Notes: a model not told the origin generated them from the letters alone. 64,000 nt of DNA from Serratia rhizosphaerae (GCF_009817885.1 NZ_CP041764.1:2418001-2482000), one strand, 5' to 3'; positions 16,025 to 25,684 are shown, counted from the stretch's first letter. Numbers and translations are program-made.

Positions 16025-17029
16025 ATGGATGAATTTAAACCGGAAGACGATCTCCGACCCGATAGCAGCGATCGTCCTTCCTCACGGTCGCGTAAAGCGG
16101 CCCCCGGCCCGCGTTTAGCTGTTTCACGTCAGCATCTGATGATCGGCATCGGCATCCTGGTGCTGCTGCTGCTGATTATCGGGATCGGCTCTGCGCTGAA
16201 AGCGCCGACCAAACACGAATCCGCGCAGCAGCAGGGCAATCAGTCCGGTTCGGCGCGCGACATCAATCTGTCCGGTTCCTCATCGTTGACCACGACGAAC
16301 AATGGCGTTCCGGGCGGCACCACCGATGCCAATGACGCCAACGGCGTGAATACGACTCAGCCGCAGCAGCCGCAAGAGATCAGCGTACCGCCGATTTCCG
16401 GCACGCCGACCGAGGCGCAGCCACAGCCGCAACAGGGCGGTGCGCAGCAACGCGTGGATCTGCCCGGCAATATGAATGACGCGCTGTCTGCACAGCAAGG
16501 ACAGGTTGATACCGCCACGCAAGGCATGACGGGCGGCAGTTCAACGCTGCCGACGGCGCCGGCGACGGTAATGGGCGGTTCGAACGCTCCGCATGAAACC
16601 ACGCGCCCGGTGCAGAGCCATACCGCGCAGCCGCATAAAACGCCGGCGAAGAGCGCCAGCAAACCGGCCGCCTCGACGCATAAATCAAGCAGCAGCAAAG
16701 CCTCTGCATCGGCCTCTTCCGGTAAGTCTGCTGCGGTCAGCGGCAGCGGCGGCGCTATCCAGTCTGCGCCGGCCAGCCACTTCACGCTGCAGCTGAGCAG
16801 CGCGTCCCGTTCCGATACCCTGAACGCGTTTGCCAAACAGCAGAAGCTGCCGAACTATTCCGTGTATCAAACCACGCGCAACGGTAAACCGTGGTTCGTG
16901 CTGGTGAGCGGCGTTTACGCCTCTTCCGGGGAAGCGAAGCGCGCCATTGCGTCATTGCCTGCGGACGTGCAGGCGAAAAAACCTTGGGTTCGTTCTGTAC
17001 GCCAGGTACAACAGGACCAGAAAAAGTAA
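16025..17029 (+). CDS. damX: Cell-division SPOR-domain protein DamX
   Basis: DamX is a bitopic inner-membrane protein recruited to the septum by binding denuded peptidoglycan. The 334-residue protein has a charged cytoplasmic N terminus, one membrane segment near residues 39-57 (MIGIGILVLLLLIIGIGSAL), a long low-complexity periplasmic linker rich in Gln, Ser, Thr and Pro, and a C-terminal SPOR domain starting near HFTLQLSSASRSDTL. It is clearly shorter than E. coli DamX (about 428); the difference lies in the linker and cytoplasmic part. GGAGGG precedes the ATG. It sits between aroB and dam as usual. Confidence 0.95.
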   Translation: MDEFKPEDDLRPDSSDRPSSRSRKAAPGPRLAVSRQHLMIGIGILVLLLLIIGIGSALKAPTKHESAQQQGNQSGSARDINLSGSSSLTTTNNGVPGGTTDANDANGVNTTQPQQPQEISVPPISGTPTEAQPQPQQGGAQQRVDLPGNMNDALSAQQGQVDTATQGMTGGSSTLPTAPATVMGGSNAPHETTRPVQSHTAQPHKTPAKSASKPAASTHKSSSSKASASASSGKSAAVSGSGGAIQSAPASHFTLQLSSASRSDTLNAFAKQQKLPNYSVYQTTRNGKPWFVLVSGVYASSGEAKRAIASLPADVQAKKPWVRSVRQVQQDQKK

Positions 17030-17204
17030 TCTGACAGCTTTCAGGCTGCCGTCCTGCGCCATGCGACGACCTTGGGTCCGAGCGATGGCCGGGCGGCGGC
17101 CTGCAGGATGAAGGGTATAAATCATTTTAATTTGTGCGCTGATGTGCTGTCTGAAACAGAGTACAATCCGCCGCTCTGAATTGTATAAGTAGCTAACTGA
17201 CGGC

Positions 17205-18017
17205 ATGAAGAAGAACCGCGCTTTTTTAAAATGGGCTGGTGGAAAATACCCGCTGGTAGATGAGATTCGTCGCCATCTGCCGGAAGGGGACTGCTTAATC
17301 GAGCCCTTCGTGGGTGCGGGGTCGGTGTTTTTGAATACCGATTACGATGCCTATATTCTCGCCGATATCAACAGCGATCTTATCAACCTGTATAACATCG
17401 TGAAGCTGCGTACGGATGACTTCGTACGCGATGCCCGCATTCTGTTCGCCGATGAATTCAATAACTCGGATCAGTTTTACCTGCTGCGCGAAGAGTTTAA
17501 TACTAGCCGGGACGCGTACCGCCGGGCGTTATTGTTCCTGTATCTGAACCGCCACTGTTACAACGGCCTGTGCCGCTATAACCTGCGCGGCGAGTTCAAC
17601 GTGCCGTTCGGCCGTTACAAAAAGCCTTACTTCCCCGAGGAAGAGCTGTACTGGTTTGCGGAAAAATCGCGCAATGCCACCTTTGTCTGTGAGCATTACC
17701 GCGATACCATGCTGAAGGCGACCGCCGGTGCGGTGGTGTACTGCGATCCGCCGTATGCGCCGCTGTCGGCGACGGCGAATTTTACCGCCTATCACACCAA
17801 CAGCTTCAGCCTGGACGATCAGCAGGGGCTGGCGCAGATTGCGCATCAGCTGTCAGTTGAGCATCAGGTGCCGGTATTGATCTCTAACCACGATACCGAA
17901 CTGACGCGCGACTGGTACCAGCATGCTGCGCTGTATGTGGTGAAAGCCCGCCGCACCATCAGCCGTAATATTCTGGGCCGCAGCAAGGTGAACGAGCTTT
18001 TGGCGCTGTATCGCTAA
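17205..18017 (+). CDS. dam: DNA adenine methylase (GATC)
   Basis: Transfers a methyl group from SAM to N6 of adenine in GATC, guiding mismatch repair and replication timing. The 270-residue protein has the class alpha order: FLKWAGGKYPL (residues 7-17) and FVGAGSVF (35-42) bind SAM, and the catalytic DPPY lies at 181-184. The region RHCYNGLCRYNLRGEFNVPFG provides DNA contacts. Close in length to E. coli Dam (278). The ribosome site is weak. It is 175 bases after damX and 57 bases before rpe. Confidence 0.97.
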   Translation: MKKNRAFLKWAGGKYPLVDEIRRHLPEGDCLIEPFVGAGSVFLNTDYDAYILADINSDLINLYNIVKLRTDDFVRDARILFADEFNNSDQFYLLREEFNTSRDAYRRALLFLYLNRHCYNGLCRYNLRGEFNVPFGRYKKPYFPEEELYWFAEKSRNATFVCEHYRDTMLKATAGAVVYCDPPYAPLSATANFTAYHTNSFSLDDQQGLAQIAHQLSVEHQVPVLISNHDTELTRDWYQHAALYVVKARRTISRNILGRSKVNELLALYR

Positions 18018-18074
18018 GCCGGAAAGAAGCAGGCCCCCGGCGTATCATAACTACCCCTACGTTTGGAGAAGCGG

Positions 18075-18752
18075 ATGAAAAAGAGTTTGATTGCCCCGTC
18101 CATTCTGTCGGCAGATTTTGCCCGCCTGGGCGAGGACACGGCGAATGTCTTGGCCGCCGGTGCCGATGTGGTGCATTTCGATGTAATGGATAACCATTAC
18201 GTCCCGAACCTGACCATCGGCCCGATGGTGTGTCAGGCGCTGCGCAACTACGGCATCACCGCGCCGATTGACGTTCATCTGATGGTGAAGCCGGTCGATC
18301 GCATTATCCCGGATTTCGCCAAGGCCGGCGCCAGCTACATCTCTTTCCATCCTGAAGCTTCCGAACATGTCGATCGCACCATCCAACTGATCAAAGAGCA
18401 CGGCTGTAAGGCCGGGCTGGTGTTCAACCCGGCCACGCCGCTGAGCTATCTTGACTACGTGATGGATAAGCTTGACGTGATTTTGCTGATGTCGGTCAAC
18501 CCGGGCTTTGGCGGCCAGTCATTTATCCACGGTACGCTGGATAAGCTGCGCCAGGTGCGCAAGCTGATTGATGACAGCGGCTACGATATCCGTCTGGAAG
18601 TGGACGGCGGGGTGAAGGTTGATAACATTGCCGAAATCGCCGCTGCGGGCGCCGATATGTTCGTCGCCGGTTCCGCCATCTTCGGCCAGCCGGACTATCG
18701 CACGGTGATCGACGCCATGCGCAGCGAACTGGCGAAAGTCACCCATGGCTGA
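18075..18752 (+). CDS. rpe: Ribulose-5-phosphate 3-epimerase
   Basis: Interconverts ribulose-5-phosphate and xylulose-5-phosphate in the pentose phosphate pathway. The 225-residue TIM-barrel protein shows IAPSILSADFARLG at the N terminus, HFDVMDNHYVPN with catalytic Asp and metal His, DVHLMV, the phosphate loop SVNPGFGGQ and EVDGGV with the second catalytic Asp. The start MKKSLIAPS at 18075 has GGAG upstream; a TTG four codons earlier is less likely. It overlaps gph by eight bases. Confidence 0.97.
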   Translation: MKKSLIAPSILSADFARLGEDTANVLAAGADVVHFDVMDNHYVPNLTIGPMVCQALRNYGITAPIDVHLMVKPVDRIIPDFAKAGASYISFHPEASEHVDRTIQLIKEHGCKAGLVFNPATPLSYLDYVMDKLDVILLMSVNPGFGGQSFIHGTLDKLRQVRKLIDDSGYDIRLEVDGGVKVDNIAEIAAAGADMFVAGSAIFGQPDYRTVIDAMRSELAKVTHG

Positions 18753-19443
18753 TTTCAACGCCATCCGCGCCCTGGCGTTTGACCTGGACGGTACGCTGGT
18801 TGACAGTGCGCCGGGCCTGGCCGCGGCGATGGACCGGGCGCTGGCGGAGATGAATCTGCCGCAGCCGGGCATTGAACGGGTCAGCACCTGGATCGGCAAC
18901 GGCGCCGATGTCCTGGTGCAGCGGGCGCTGCGCTGGGCCGAGGTCGAAGAGACGCCGGAACAGTGCCGGCAACTGCGTGAACGTTTCGATCGCTGCTATG
19001 CCGACACGGTTGCCGACGGCAGCCGCCTGTTCCCGCAGGTGCGGCAGACGCTGGCGCAGCTGGCGGAGTACGGCATGCCGATGGCGCTGGTGACTAACAA
19101 GCCGACGCCGTTTGTCGCGCCGCTGCTGCGTTCGCTGGGGATTGCCGACTACTTTTCGCTGATTATCGGCGGCGATGACGTGGTTGAGAAAAAGCCGCAT
19201 CCGGCGCCGCTGTACCTGGTGCTCGGCAAGCTGGGTCTGCGGGCCGGCGAGCTGTTGTTCGTCGGCGACTCGCGCAATGATATTCAGGCGGCACAGGCGG
19301 CGGGGTGCCTGAGCGTCGGCCTGACGTATGGTTATAACTACGGTGAAGCGATAGCCCTGAGCCATCCCGACCGCGTGTTGGAACGCTTCGCCGATCTGTT
19401 GCCCGTTCTTGGGCGGTCATCTTTAGAGAATCAGGAAATTTAA
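18745..19443 (+). CDS. gph: Phosphoglycolate phosphatase
   Basis: HAD-family enzyme that clears 2-phosphoglycolate made during repair of oxidised DNA ends. The 232-residue protein has motif I FDLDGTLVDS (Asp13, Asp15), a cap domain, motif II ALVTNKP, the KKPHPAP lysine motif and motif IV GDSRNDIQAA. It is a little shorter than E. coli Gph (252). It overlaps rpe and ends two bases before trpS. Confidence 0.95.
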   Translation: MADFNAIRALAFDLDGTLVDSAPGLAAAMDRALAEMNLPQPGIERVSTWIGNGADVLVQRALRWAEVEETPEQCRQLRERFDRCYADTVADGSRLFPQVRQTLAQLAEYGMPMALVTNKPTPFVAPLLRSLGIADYFSLIIGGDDVVEKKPHPAPLYLVLGKLGLRAGELLFVGDSRNDIQAAQAAGCLSVGLTYGYNYGEAIALSHPDRVLERFADLLPVLGRSSLENQEI

Positions 19444-19445
19444 AC

Positions 19446-20450
19446 ATGAGTAAGCCCATCGTATTTAGCGGCGCGCAGCCGTCCGGCGAATTGACCATTG
19501 GCAACTACATGGGTGCGCTGCGTCAGTGGGTTCATATGCAGGATGATTACGACTGCATCTACTGCATCGTCGATCTGCATGCGATTACCGTACGTCAGGA
19601 CGCGGCAAAGCTGCGTGAAGCGACGCTGAATACGCTGGCGCTGTATCTGGCCTGCGGCATCGATCCGAACAAAAGCACCATCTTTGTTCAGTCGCACGTA
19701 CCGGAGCACACGCAGCTGAGCTGGGCGCTGAACTGCTACACCTATTTCGGTGAACTGAGCCGTATGACTCAGTTCAAGGACAAGTCCAGTCGCTATGCGG
19801 AAAACATCAACGCCGGCCTGTTCGATTATCCGGTGCTGATGGCGGCAGACATTCTGCTGTATCAGACCAACCAGGTGCCGGTAGGCGAAGACCAGAAACA
19901 GCACCTGGAGCTGAGCCGCGATGTGGCATCGCGCTTTAACGCGCTGTATGGCGATATCTTCAAGGTGCCGGAGCCGTTTATCCCGAAATCCGGCGCGCGC
20001 GTGATGTCGCTGCAGGAGCCGACCAAGAAGATGTCCAAGTCGGACGATAACCGCAACAACGTTATCGGTCTGCTGGAAGATCCGAAAGCGGTCACCAAAA
20101 AAATCAAACGGGCGATGACCGACTCCGATGAGCCGCCGGTCATTCGTTACGACGTGGCCAATAAGGCAGGGGTCTCCAATCTGTTGGATATCCTGTCCGG
20201 CGTGACCGGCAAGTCAATTGCCGAGCTGGAAGCCGAGTTCGAAGGCCAGATGTACGGCCACCTGAAAGGCGCGGTTGCCGAGGCGGTGTCCGGCATGCTG
20301 GGCGAGCTGCAGGAGCGTTACCATCGTTTCCGCAACGACGAGGCCTATCTGCAGCAGGTGATGCGTGACGGTGCGGCCAAAGCGCGCGCACGTGCACAGG
20401 AAACGTTGAACAAAGTCTATGAAGCGATCGGCTTTGTGGCGCACCCGTAA
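19446..20450 (+). CDS. trpS: Tryptophanyl-tRNA synthetase
   Basis: Charges tRNA-Trp. The class Ic synthetase of 334 residues has the HIGH-like TIGN at residues 17-20, the Trp-site region DLHAITVRQ and the KMSKS loop in KKMSKSDDNRN near 195. Length matches E. coli TrpS (334). CAGGAAA precedes the ATG. It is the last gene of the dam operon and ends before a strong terminator shared with cysG. Confidence 0.98.
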   Translation: MSKPIVFSGAQPSGELTIGNYMGALRQWVHMQDDYDCIYCIVDLHAITVRQDAAKLREATLNTLALYLACGIDPNKSTIFVQSHVPEHTQLSWALNCYTYFGELSRMTQFKDKSSRYAENINAGLFDYPVLMAADILLYQTNQVPVGEDQKQHLELSRDVASRFNALYGDIFKVPEPFIPKSGARVMSLQEPTKKMSKSDDNRNNVIGLLEDPKAVTKKIKRAMTDSDEPPVIRYDVANKAGVSNLLDILSGVTGKSIAELEAEFEGQMYGHLKGAVAEAVSGMLGELQERYHRFRNDEAYLQQVMRDGAAKARARAQETLNKVYEAIGFVAHP

Positions 20451-20471
20451 CCTCAGGGCGTCAGACAGCAA

Positions 20472-20505
20472 AAAGGCCGGGCATTTGCCCGGCCTTTGTC
20501 ATTTT
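20472..20505. terminator. Bidirectional terminator between trpS and cysG
   Basis: AAAGGCCGGGC and GCCCGGCCTTT form an 11-bp perfect stem with a four-base ATTT loop (20472-20497), followed by TTGTCATTTTT. It ends both the dam operon and the nir operon. Confidence 0.92.
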
Positions 20506-20515
20506 TAACCCGTTG

Positions 20516-21919
20516 TCAGGCCATTTTCGCCAGCTCCGGCGCGGCTTCACGGCTGGCGAACCAGTTCAGTTGACTGCGCAGGCTGACGACGCTGCCGACA
20601 ATAATCAGGCTCGGGCTGGCCGCCTGCTGCGCCAGCGCCGGCAACTGCCGCAGTTCGCCTTCGAGAACTCGCTGACGACGGCTGGTGCCGTTTTCCACCA
20701 GTGCTACCGGCGTATCGGCGGCCATACCGTGTGCGACCAGCTGCCTCTGAATCTCTCCCGCCTGCGACAGACCCATATAGAACACCAGCGTCTGCTGGCC
20801 GGCGGCCAGCGTGGCCCAGTCGAGATCGCCGTCGCTTTTGGCATGGCCGGTGATCAGACGGACGCTTTGCGCATGGTCGCGGTGGGTCAGGGGAATGCCG
20901 CTGTAAGCTGAGCAGCCGGAGGCGGCGGTGATGCCCGGCACCACGGAAAACGGAATACCGCCCGCTGCCAGCGTCTCCAATTCCTCGCCGCCGCGGCCGA
21001 AGATAAACGGGTCGCCGCCTTTCAGACGCACCACGCGTTTACCGTTTTGCGCCTGCTCCAGCAGAATCTGGTTAATCTGCGCCTGCGGCACACAGTGATC
21101 GCCGGCGCGCTTGCCGACAAAAATGCGTTCGGCGTCGCGGCGCACCAGCGCCATCACGTCATCAGAAACCAGACGGTCGTAAACCACCACATCGGCCTGC
21201 TGTATCTGCTGCAGGCCTTTCAGCGTCAGCAGACCGGCATCGCCCGGCCCGGCGCCCACCAGCACCACTTCACCGCCGGCGTGAGTCTGGCTGGCGAACA
21301 GCGCTTCGGTGTGGCTGGTGATCATGGCGTCATCGTTATTGGCCAGCGACTGCGCCAGCCGGTCGTGGGCAAACAGCCGCTCCCAGAAACGACGGCGATC
21401 TTCAGGCCGTGCAAAGCGCTGTTTTACGCGCTGGCGCAGCGTACCGCCCCATTGCGCCAGACGGCCGAGGTGCTGCGGCAGCGTGGCCTCCAGTTTTTCA
21501 CGCAGCAGACGCGCCAGCACCGGCGCTTTCCCGCCGGACGAAACGGCGACCATGATTGGCGAGCGGTCGATAATCGACGGCATGATAAAGCTGGCGCGTT
21601 TAGGATCGTCCACCACGTTGCAAAACACCCGCTGCTGATTGGCGCACTGATACACCAGCGCGTTGACCTCCACCCGGTCGGTGGCGGCAATCACCAGCCA
21701 CTGCTCCGCCAGCAGTTCGGCGCGGAAGTCGCCGCCGATCAGCGTGACCTGTCCCTGTTCGGCCCAGCGCTGAAACTGCTCGTTGAACGCCGGTGCGTTG
21801 ACCGTCAGCTGTGCGCCGGCATCCAGCAGCAACCGCGCCTTGCGCTCGGCGACGTCACCGCCGCCGACCAGCAGGCAGGCTTTATGTTGCAGTTGGCAGA
21901 AAATGGGTAGGTAATCCAT
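20516..21919 (-). CDS. cysG: Siroheme synthase (trifunctional)
   Basis: Makes siroheme from uroporphyrinogen III: methylation, oxidation and iron insertion, in the cytoplasm. The 467-residue protein has an N-terminal NAD-binding dehydrogenase/ferrochelatase half (LLVGGGDVAERKA near residue 20). The C-terminal SAM methyltransferase half shows VGAGPGDAGLLTLKG near 218 and GGDPFIFGRGGEE near 300. The start MDYLPIF has AGAGGA upstream; a TTG two codons earlier is less likely. It is the last gene of nirBDC-cysG and supplies the cofactor of NirB. A 60-base gap with a hairpin separates it from nirC. Confidence 0.96.
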   Translation of the reverse strand: MDYLPIFCQLQHKACLLVGGGDVAERKARLLLDAGAQLTVNAPAFNEQFQRWAEQGQVTLIGGDFRAELLAEQWLVIAATDRVEVNALVYQCANQQRVFCNVVDDPKRASFIMPSIIDRSPIMVAVSSGGKAPVLARLLREKLEATLPQHLGRLAQWGGTLRQRVKQRFARPEDRRRFWERLFAHDRLAQSLANNDDAMITSHTEALFASQTHAGGEVVLVGAGPGDAGLLTLKGLQQIQQADVVVYDRLVSDDVMALVRRDAERIFVGKRAGDHCVPQAQINQILLEQAQNGKRVVRLKGGDPFIFGRGGEELETLAAGGIPFSVVPGITAASGCSAYSGIPLTHRDHAQSVRLITGHAKSDGDLDWATLAAGQQTLVFYMGLSQAGEIQRQLVAHGMAADTPVALVENGTSRRQRVLEGELRQLPALAQQAASPSLIIVGSVVSLRSQLNWFASREAAPELAKMA

Positions 21920-21944
21920 CAGCAATTCCTCTGGGCGGGGCCAG

Positions 21945-21964
21945 GGGCGCCGCGTACGGCGCCC
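21945..21964 (-). other. Intercistronic hairpin between nirC and cysG
   Basis: GGGCGCCG and CGGCGCCC form an 8-bp perfect stem around CGTA. There is no T-run. Such hairpins often act as processing or stability elements that let the promoter-distal gene be expressed at a different level. Confidence 0.5.
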
Positions 21965-21979
21965 GGGATAAGTCGGTAA

Positions 21980-22780
21980 TTATGCGGTCTGACGTGCGCG
22001 CTTGCTATCCCCCTGCGGGCGCTGTGCGCGCGGGGTGGCGTACCAGTAGCCAAGCCCCATCAGAATCATGCCGGAAACCATATTGCCCAGCGTGACCCAC
22101 AGCAGGTTATGGCCGATGCCGCCGAGCGTATAGGCTTCGCCGTGCTGGCCGAACCAGGAGAGCGCGAACAGCGTCATATTGGCGACCGAGTGTTCGTAGC
22201 CGGAGGCGATAAACGCCAGCAGACACCACCAGATGGCGATAAATTTCGCCGCGCCCTCAACGCGCAGCGCCATCCAGATCGCCAGGCAGACCAGCCAGTT
22301 GCACAGGATGCCCTTAAAGAACAGCACGTCCGCCGGCGCGGTGGTTTTCGCCAGCGCTACGCTGTGCACCAGACTGGTGTCTACCGGCAGCAGGCTGCCG
22401 CCGCCATAATAGTACATCAAGGCGACCAGCACCGACCCCAGCAGGTTACCGAGCCAGGTCTGCGGCAGCACCGTCCACATCTGCCCCTGTGAGATGGCGC
22501 CGGCTTTGACGCCGAGCGTCAGGAACATGGTGTGGCCGGTAAACAGTTCGGAACCGGCGATAATCACCAGCGTCAGCGCGATGCCGAAGGTGGCGCCCAT
22601 CACCAGCGGACGCACGGACGGATCCACCAGATTGCCGAGGGTGAAAATCAGGATGATGCCAAGGCCCACATAGGCGCCGGCCATGGCGGAGGCGATCCAA
22701 AAACCGAGCGGGCTCTCCTTCGCCAGTTTGACGATGCGCGCCGCGTTGGCGGCGCATTTGTTGATGGTGTCGGTAAACAT
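21980..22780 (-). CDS. nirC: Nitrite transporter NirC (FNT family)
   Basis: Inner-membrane pentameric channel that moves nitrite, partnered with the cytoplasmic NirBD reductase. The 266-residue protein has six membrane segments and FNT motifs: the GAYVGLGI region near 36, the NLLGSVLVAL half-helix and the CNWLVCLAIWMA helix near 165. The start MFTDTINKCAAN matches E. coli NirC; the longer in-frame reading to 22900 overlaps nirD and is not supported. It follows nirD by 28 bases. Confidence 0.96.
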   Translation of the reverse strand: MFTDTINKCAANAARIVKLAKESPLGFWIASAMAGAYVGLGIILIFTLGNLVDPSVRPLVMGATFGIALTLVIIAGSELFTGHTMFLTLGVKAGAISQGQMWTVLPQTWLGNLLGSVLVALMYYYGGGSLLPVDTSLVHSVALAKTTAPADVLFFKGILCNWLVCLAIWMALRVEGAAKFIAIWWCLLAFIASGYEHSVANMTLFALSWFGQHGEAYTLGGIGHNLLWVTLGNMVSGMILMGLGYWYATPRAQRPQGDSKRARQTA

Positions 22781-22808
22781 AGGCTGTTCCCAGAAGGTTA
22801 GAATATTG

Positions 22809-23138
22809 TTATGCCGCCGCCACCTGCACCACGCCGTCGACCACCCGGCTGGCGAAGTGCGCCACTGAATGTGCCTCATCCTCCATACAGCGGCCGTCAT
22901 GCAGGCGGAAACGCTGTTTTTTCAGCGGACTGGCGACCCACAGCTCGCCCTGATGTTCGGCGATCAGGCCGCGCGACAGCACGCTGGCCTGGGCGAAGGG
23001 ATCGATATTGCTGATGGCGAACACCTGTTCATCGGCGTAGGGGCGGAAGACCGCCACCTGCTGTTCGCCAATCAGGGCGCAGACGCCGGTGCCGGGCAGG
23101 ATATCGGCGACGGGACAGACGGTGATCCACGGGCTCAT
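22809..23138 (-). CDS. nirD: Nitrite reductase small subunit
   Basis: NirD is the small Rieske-like-fold partner of NirB. The 109-residue protein starts MSPWITVCPVADILPGTG and has the fold's repeated beta pattern, but no Rieske CxH pairs, as expected for NirD. Its ATG overlaps the nirB stop by ATGA, so equal synthesis of both subunits is likely. Confidence 0.94.
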   Translation of the reverse strand: MSPWITVCPVADILPGTGVCALIGEQQVAVFRPYADEQVFAISNIDPFAQASVLSRGLIAEHQGELWVASPLKKQRFRLHDGRCMEDEAHSVAHFASRVVDGVVQVAAA

Positions 23139-25684
23139 GCGTTGTTCTCCTCGGTTTCCAGTACGGTGACGGGGATGCGCTCGTCCGGGCGGGCCGGGCG
23201 GTGCTGGTCACGTTCGGCGATCATCTGCACGTTCGGGTCGCGCAGGCTACTGTTGATAAAGTGGGCGAAGCGTACCTGCAGCTCCGGATGCGCAACGGTT
23301 TCGCTCCATTCGCAGATCACCGCGTCGCGCAGGCGCAGAATTTCCGCTTCCAGCTGCGCGTTGATGCCCAGTTTGTCGTCGATAATCACCTGGCGCAGAT
23401 AGTCGATGCCGCCTTCCAGGCTTTCCAGCCACAGCGAGGTGCGCTGCAGTTTGTCGGCGGTGCGGATGTAGAACATCATAAAGCGGTCCAGATAGCGCAC
23501 CAGCGTATCGCGGTCGAGGTCGGCCGCCAGCAGGTCGGCGTGGCGCGGCTTCATGCCGCCGTTGCCGCAGACATACAGGTTCCAGCCGTTTTCGGTGGCG
23601 ATAATGCCGACGTCCTTACCCTGCGCTTCGGCGCATTCGCGGGTGCAGCCGGAGACGCCGAACTTCATTTTGTGCGGCGTGCGGATGCCTTTGTAGCGGT
23701 TTTCCAGCTCGACGCCGAAGCCGACGCTGTCGCCGACGCCGTAGCGGCACCAGGTGCTGCCGACGCAGGTTTTCGCCATGCGCAGCGCCTTGGCGTAGGC
23801 GTGACCGGTTTCAAAGCCGGCGGCGATCAGTTTCTCCCAGATGGCCGGCAGATCGTTTTTCTGCGCGCCGAACATGCCGATACGCTGCGAACCGGTGATC
23901 TTGGTGTAGAGGCTGTACTCGCTGGCGATCTCGCCGATGGCCCGCAGACCCTCCGGCGTAATCTCGCCGCCGGCGGAGCGTGGGATCACCGAGTAGGTGC
24001 CGTCTTTCTGGATATTGCCGAGGAAATTGTCGTTGGTATCCTGCAGCGGGGTGTGTTGCGGTTTGAGGACGTACTCATTCCAGCAGGAGGCCAGCAGCGA
24101 ACCGACGGTCGGCTTGCACACTTCGCAGCCGTAGCCTTTGCCGTATTTCGCCAGCAGCTCATCAAAGGATTTGATGCCTTCAACGCGGATCAGGTGGTAC
24201 AGCTCCTGGCGCGAGTAGGCGAAATGTTCGCACAGGTGGTGGTTAACCTCGATGCCCTGCTTGCTGAGCTCGGCGTTCAGCACCTGGGTAATCAGCGGAA
24301 TACAGCCGCCACAGCCGGTGCCAGCCTTGGTTTCCGCCTTGATGGCGGCGACGGTATGGCAGCCCATGCTCACCGCCTTGATAATATCGCCTTTGCTGAC
24401 GTCAAAGCAGGAGCAGATTTGTGCGCTTTCCGGCAGGGCGTCCACGCCGATGGCCGGTTTGCTGCCGGCGTGCGCCGGCAGGATCAGGCTGTCCGGGTTC
24501 TCCGGCAGTTCGATGCCGTTCAGCGCCAGCTGCAGCAGATTGCCGTAATCGCTGGTGTCGCCGACCAGTACTGCGCCCAGCAGGGTTTTATTATCGGCGC
24601 TGACCACCAGGCGTTTATACACCTCTTTGCTTTCGTCCAGATATACGTAGCTGCGGGCGCCTGCTGTACGGGCGTGTGCATCGCCGATGCCGCCCACGTC
24701 CACCCCCAGCAGTTTCAGCTTGGCGCTCATATCCGCGCCGAGGAAGGTGTTGTCGCGCCCCAGCAGATGGTCAGCGGTTACCTGTGCCATTTTGTAGCCC
24801 GGCGCCACCAGGCCAAAGGTGCGCTCCTGCCAGGAGGCGCATTCGCCGATGGCGTAGACATCCGGGTCGGACGTCTGGCATTGATCGTTGATCACGATGC
24901 CGCCGCGGCGTGCGGTAGCCAGCCCGCACTGGTGCGCCAGCTTGTCCTGTGCGCGGATGCCGGTGGAGAAGACGATAAAGTCGACTTCCAGCTCGCTGCC
25001 GTCGGCAAACTGCATGGTTTTACGCGCCTGCTGACCGCCGTTGACGATCTCGCGGGTGTTTTTGCCGGTGTGCACTTGAACGCCCATGCGTTCGATCTTG
25101 CGGCGCAGTTGATCGCCGCCCATCGGATCGAGCTGTTCGGCCATCAGCACCGGCGCGAATTCGATCACATGGGTTTCGATGCCCAGGCTTTTCAGCGCGC
25201 CGGCGGCTTCCAGCCCCAGCAGACCGCCGCCGACTACCGCGCCGCGCTTGCTGCGGCGGGCGCAGGCTTCAATCGCGTTGAGGTCTTCGATGGTGCGGTA
25301 AACGAAGCAATCCTGGCTTTCCGCGCCCTTGATGGGGGGGATCCACGGGTAGGAGCCGGTGGCCATGATCAGTTTGTCGTAAAACACCGTGCGGCCGGTG
25401 TTGGAGTGAATCACCTTCTCGCTGCGGTTGATGGTAATGGCGCGTTCGCCGACCAGCACCTTGACGCCGGATTTCTCGTAAAAACCTTCGCGTACCAGCG
25501 ACAGCTCTTCGGCGGTATGGTGGGAAAAGTAGGAAGAAAGGTGTACGCGGTCGTAAGCGATACGCGGTTCTTCGCAAAAAACGGTGATGTCGAACTGGTC
25601 GGGGTCTGCCTTTTCCAGCAGATCTTCGATAAAGCGGTGGCCGACCATGCCGTTACCGATGACAGCGAGTTTGACTCTGCTCAT
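23135..25684 (-). CDS. nirB: NADH-dependent nitrite reductase large subunit
   Basis: Reduces nitrite to ammonia in the cytoplasm with NADH during anaerobic growth. The 849-residue protein starts with a FAD-binding GNGMVGHRF motif, followed by an NAD-binding GGGLLGLEAA near 153. A BFD-like [2Fe-2S] domain follows, with Cys in CSCFDVSKGD and GTGCGGC near 425-460. The siroheme/[4Fe-4S] half shows CVGSTWCRYG and SGCTRECAEAQGKD near 645-690. Length is near E. coli NirB (847). It is the first gene of nirBDC-cysG, with an FNR box and a NarL/NarP-like site upstream. Confidence 0.97.
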   Translation of the reverse strand: MSRVKLAVIGNGMVGHRFIEDLLEKADPDQFDITVFCEEPRIAYDRVHLSSYFSHHTAEELSLVREGFYEKSGVKVLVGERAITINRSEKVIHSNTGRTVFYDKLIMATGSYPWIPPIKGAESQDCFVYRTIEDLNAIEACARRSKRGAVVGGGLLGLEAAGALKSLGIETHVIEFAPVLMAEQLDPMGGDQLRRKIERMGVQVHTGKNTREIVNGGQQARKTMQFADGSELEVDFIVFSTGIRAQDKLAHQCGLATARRGGIVINDQCQTSDPDVYAIGECASWQERTFGLVAPGYKMAQVTADHLLGRDNTFLGADMSAKLKLLGVDVGGIGDAHARTAGARSYVYLDESKEVYKRLVVSADNKTLLGAVLVGDTSDYGNLLQLALNGIELPENPDSLILPAHAGSKPAIGVDALPESAQICSCFDVSKGDIIKAVSMGCHTVAAIKAETKAGTGCGGCIPLITQVLNAELSKQGIEVNHHLCEHFAYSRQELYHLIRVEGIKSFDELLAKYGKGYGCEVCKPTVGSLLASCWNEYVLKPQHTPLQDTNDNFLGNIQKDGTYSVIPRSAGGEITPEGLRAIGEIASEYSLYTKITGSQRIGMFGAQKNDLPAIWEKLIAAGFETGHAYAKALRMAKTCVGSTWCRYGVGDSVGFGVELENRYKGIRTPHKMKFGVSGCTRECAEAQGKDVGIIATENGWNLYVCGNGGMKPRHADLLAADLDRDTLVRYLDRFMMFYIRTADKLQRTSLWLESLEGGIDYLRQVIIDDKLGINAQLEAEILRLRDAVICEWSETVAHPELQVRFAHFINSSLRDPNVQMIAERDQHRPARPDERIPVTVLETEENNA

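Noticed and set aside
16210..16780. Gln/Ser/Pro-rich stretch in damX as a repeat array
   Set aside because: Low-complexity linker typical of DamX; no regular repeat unit.
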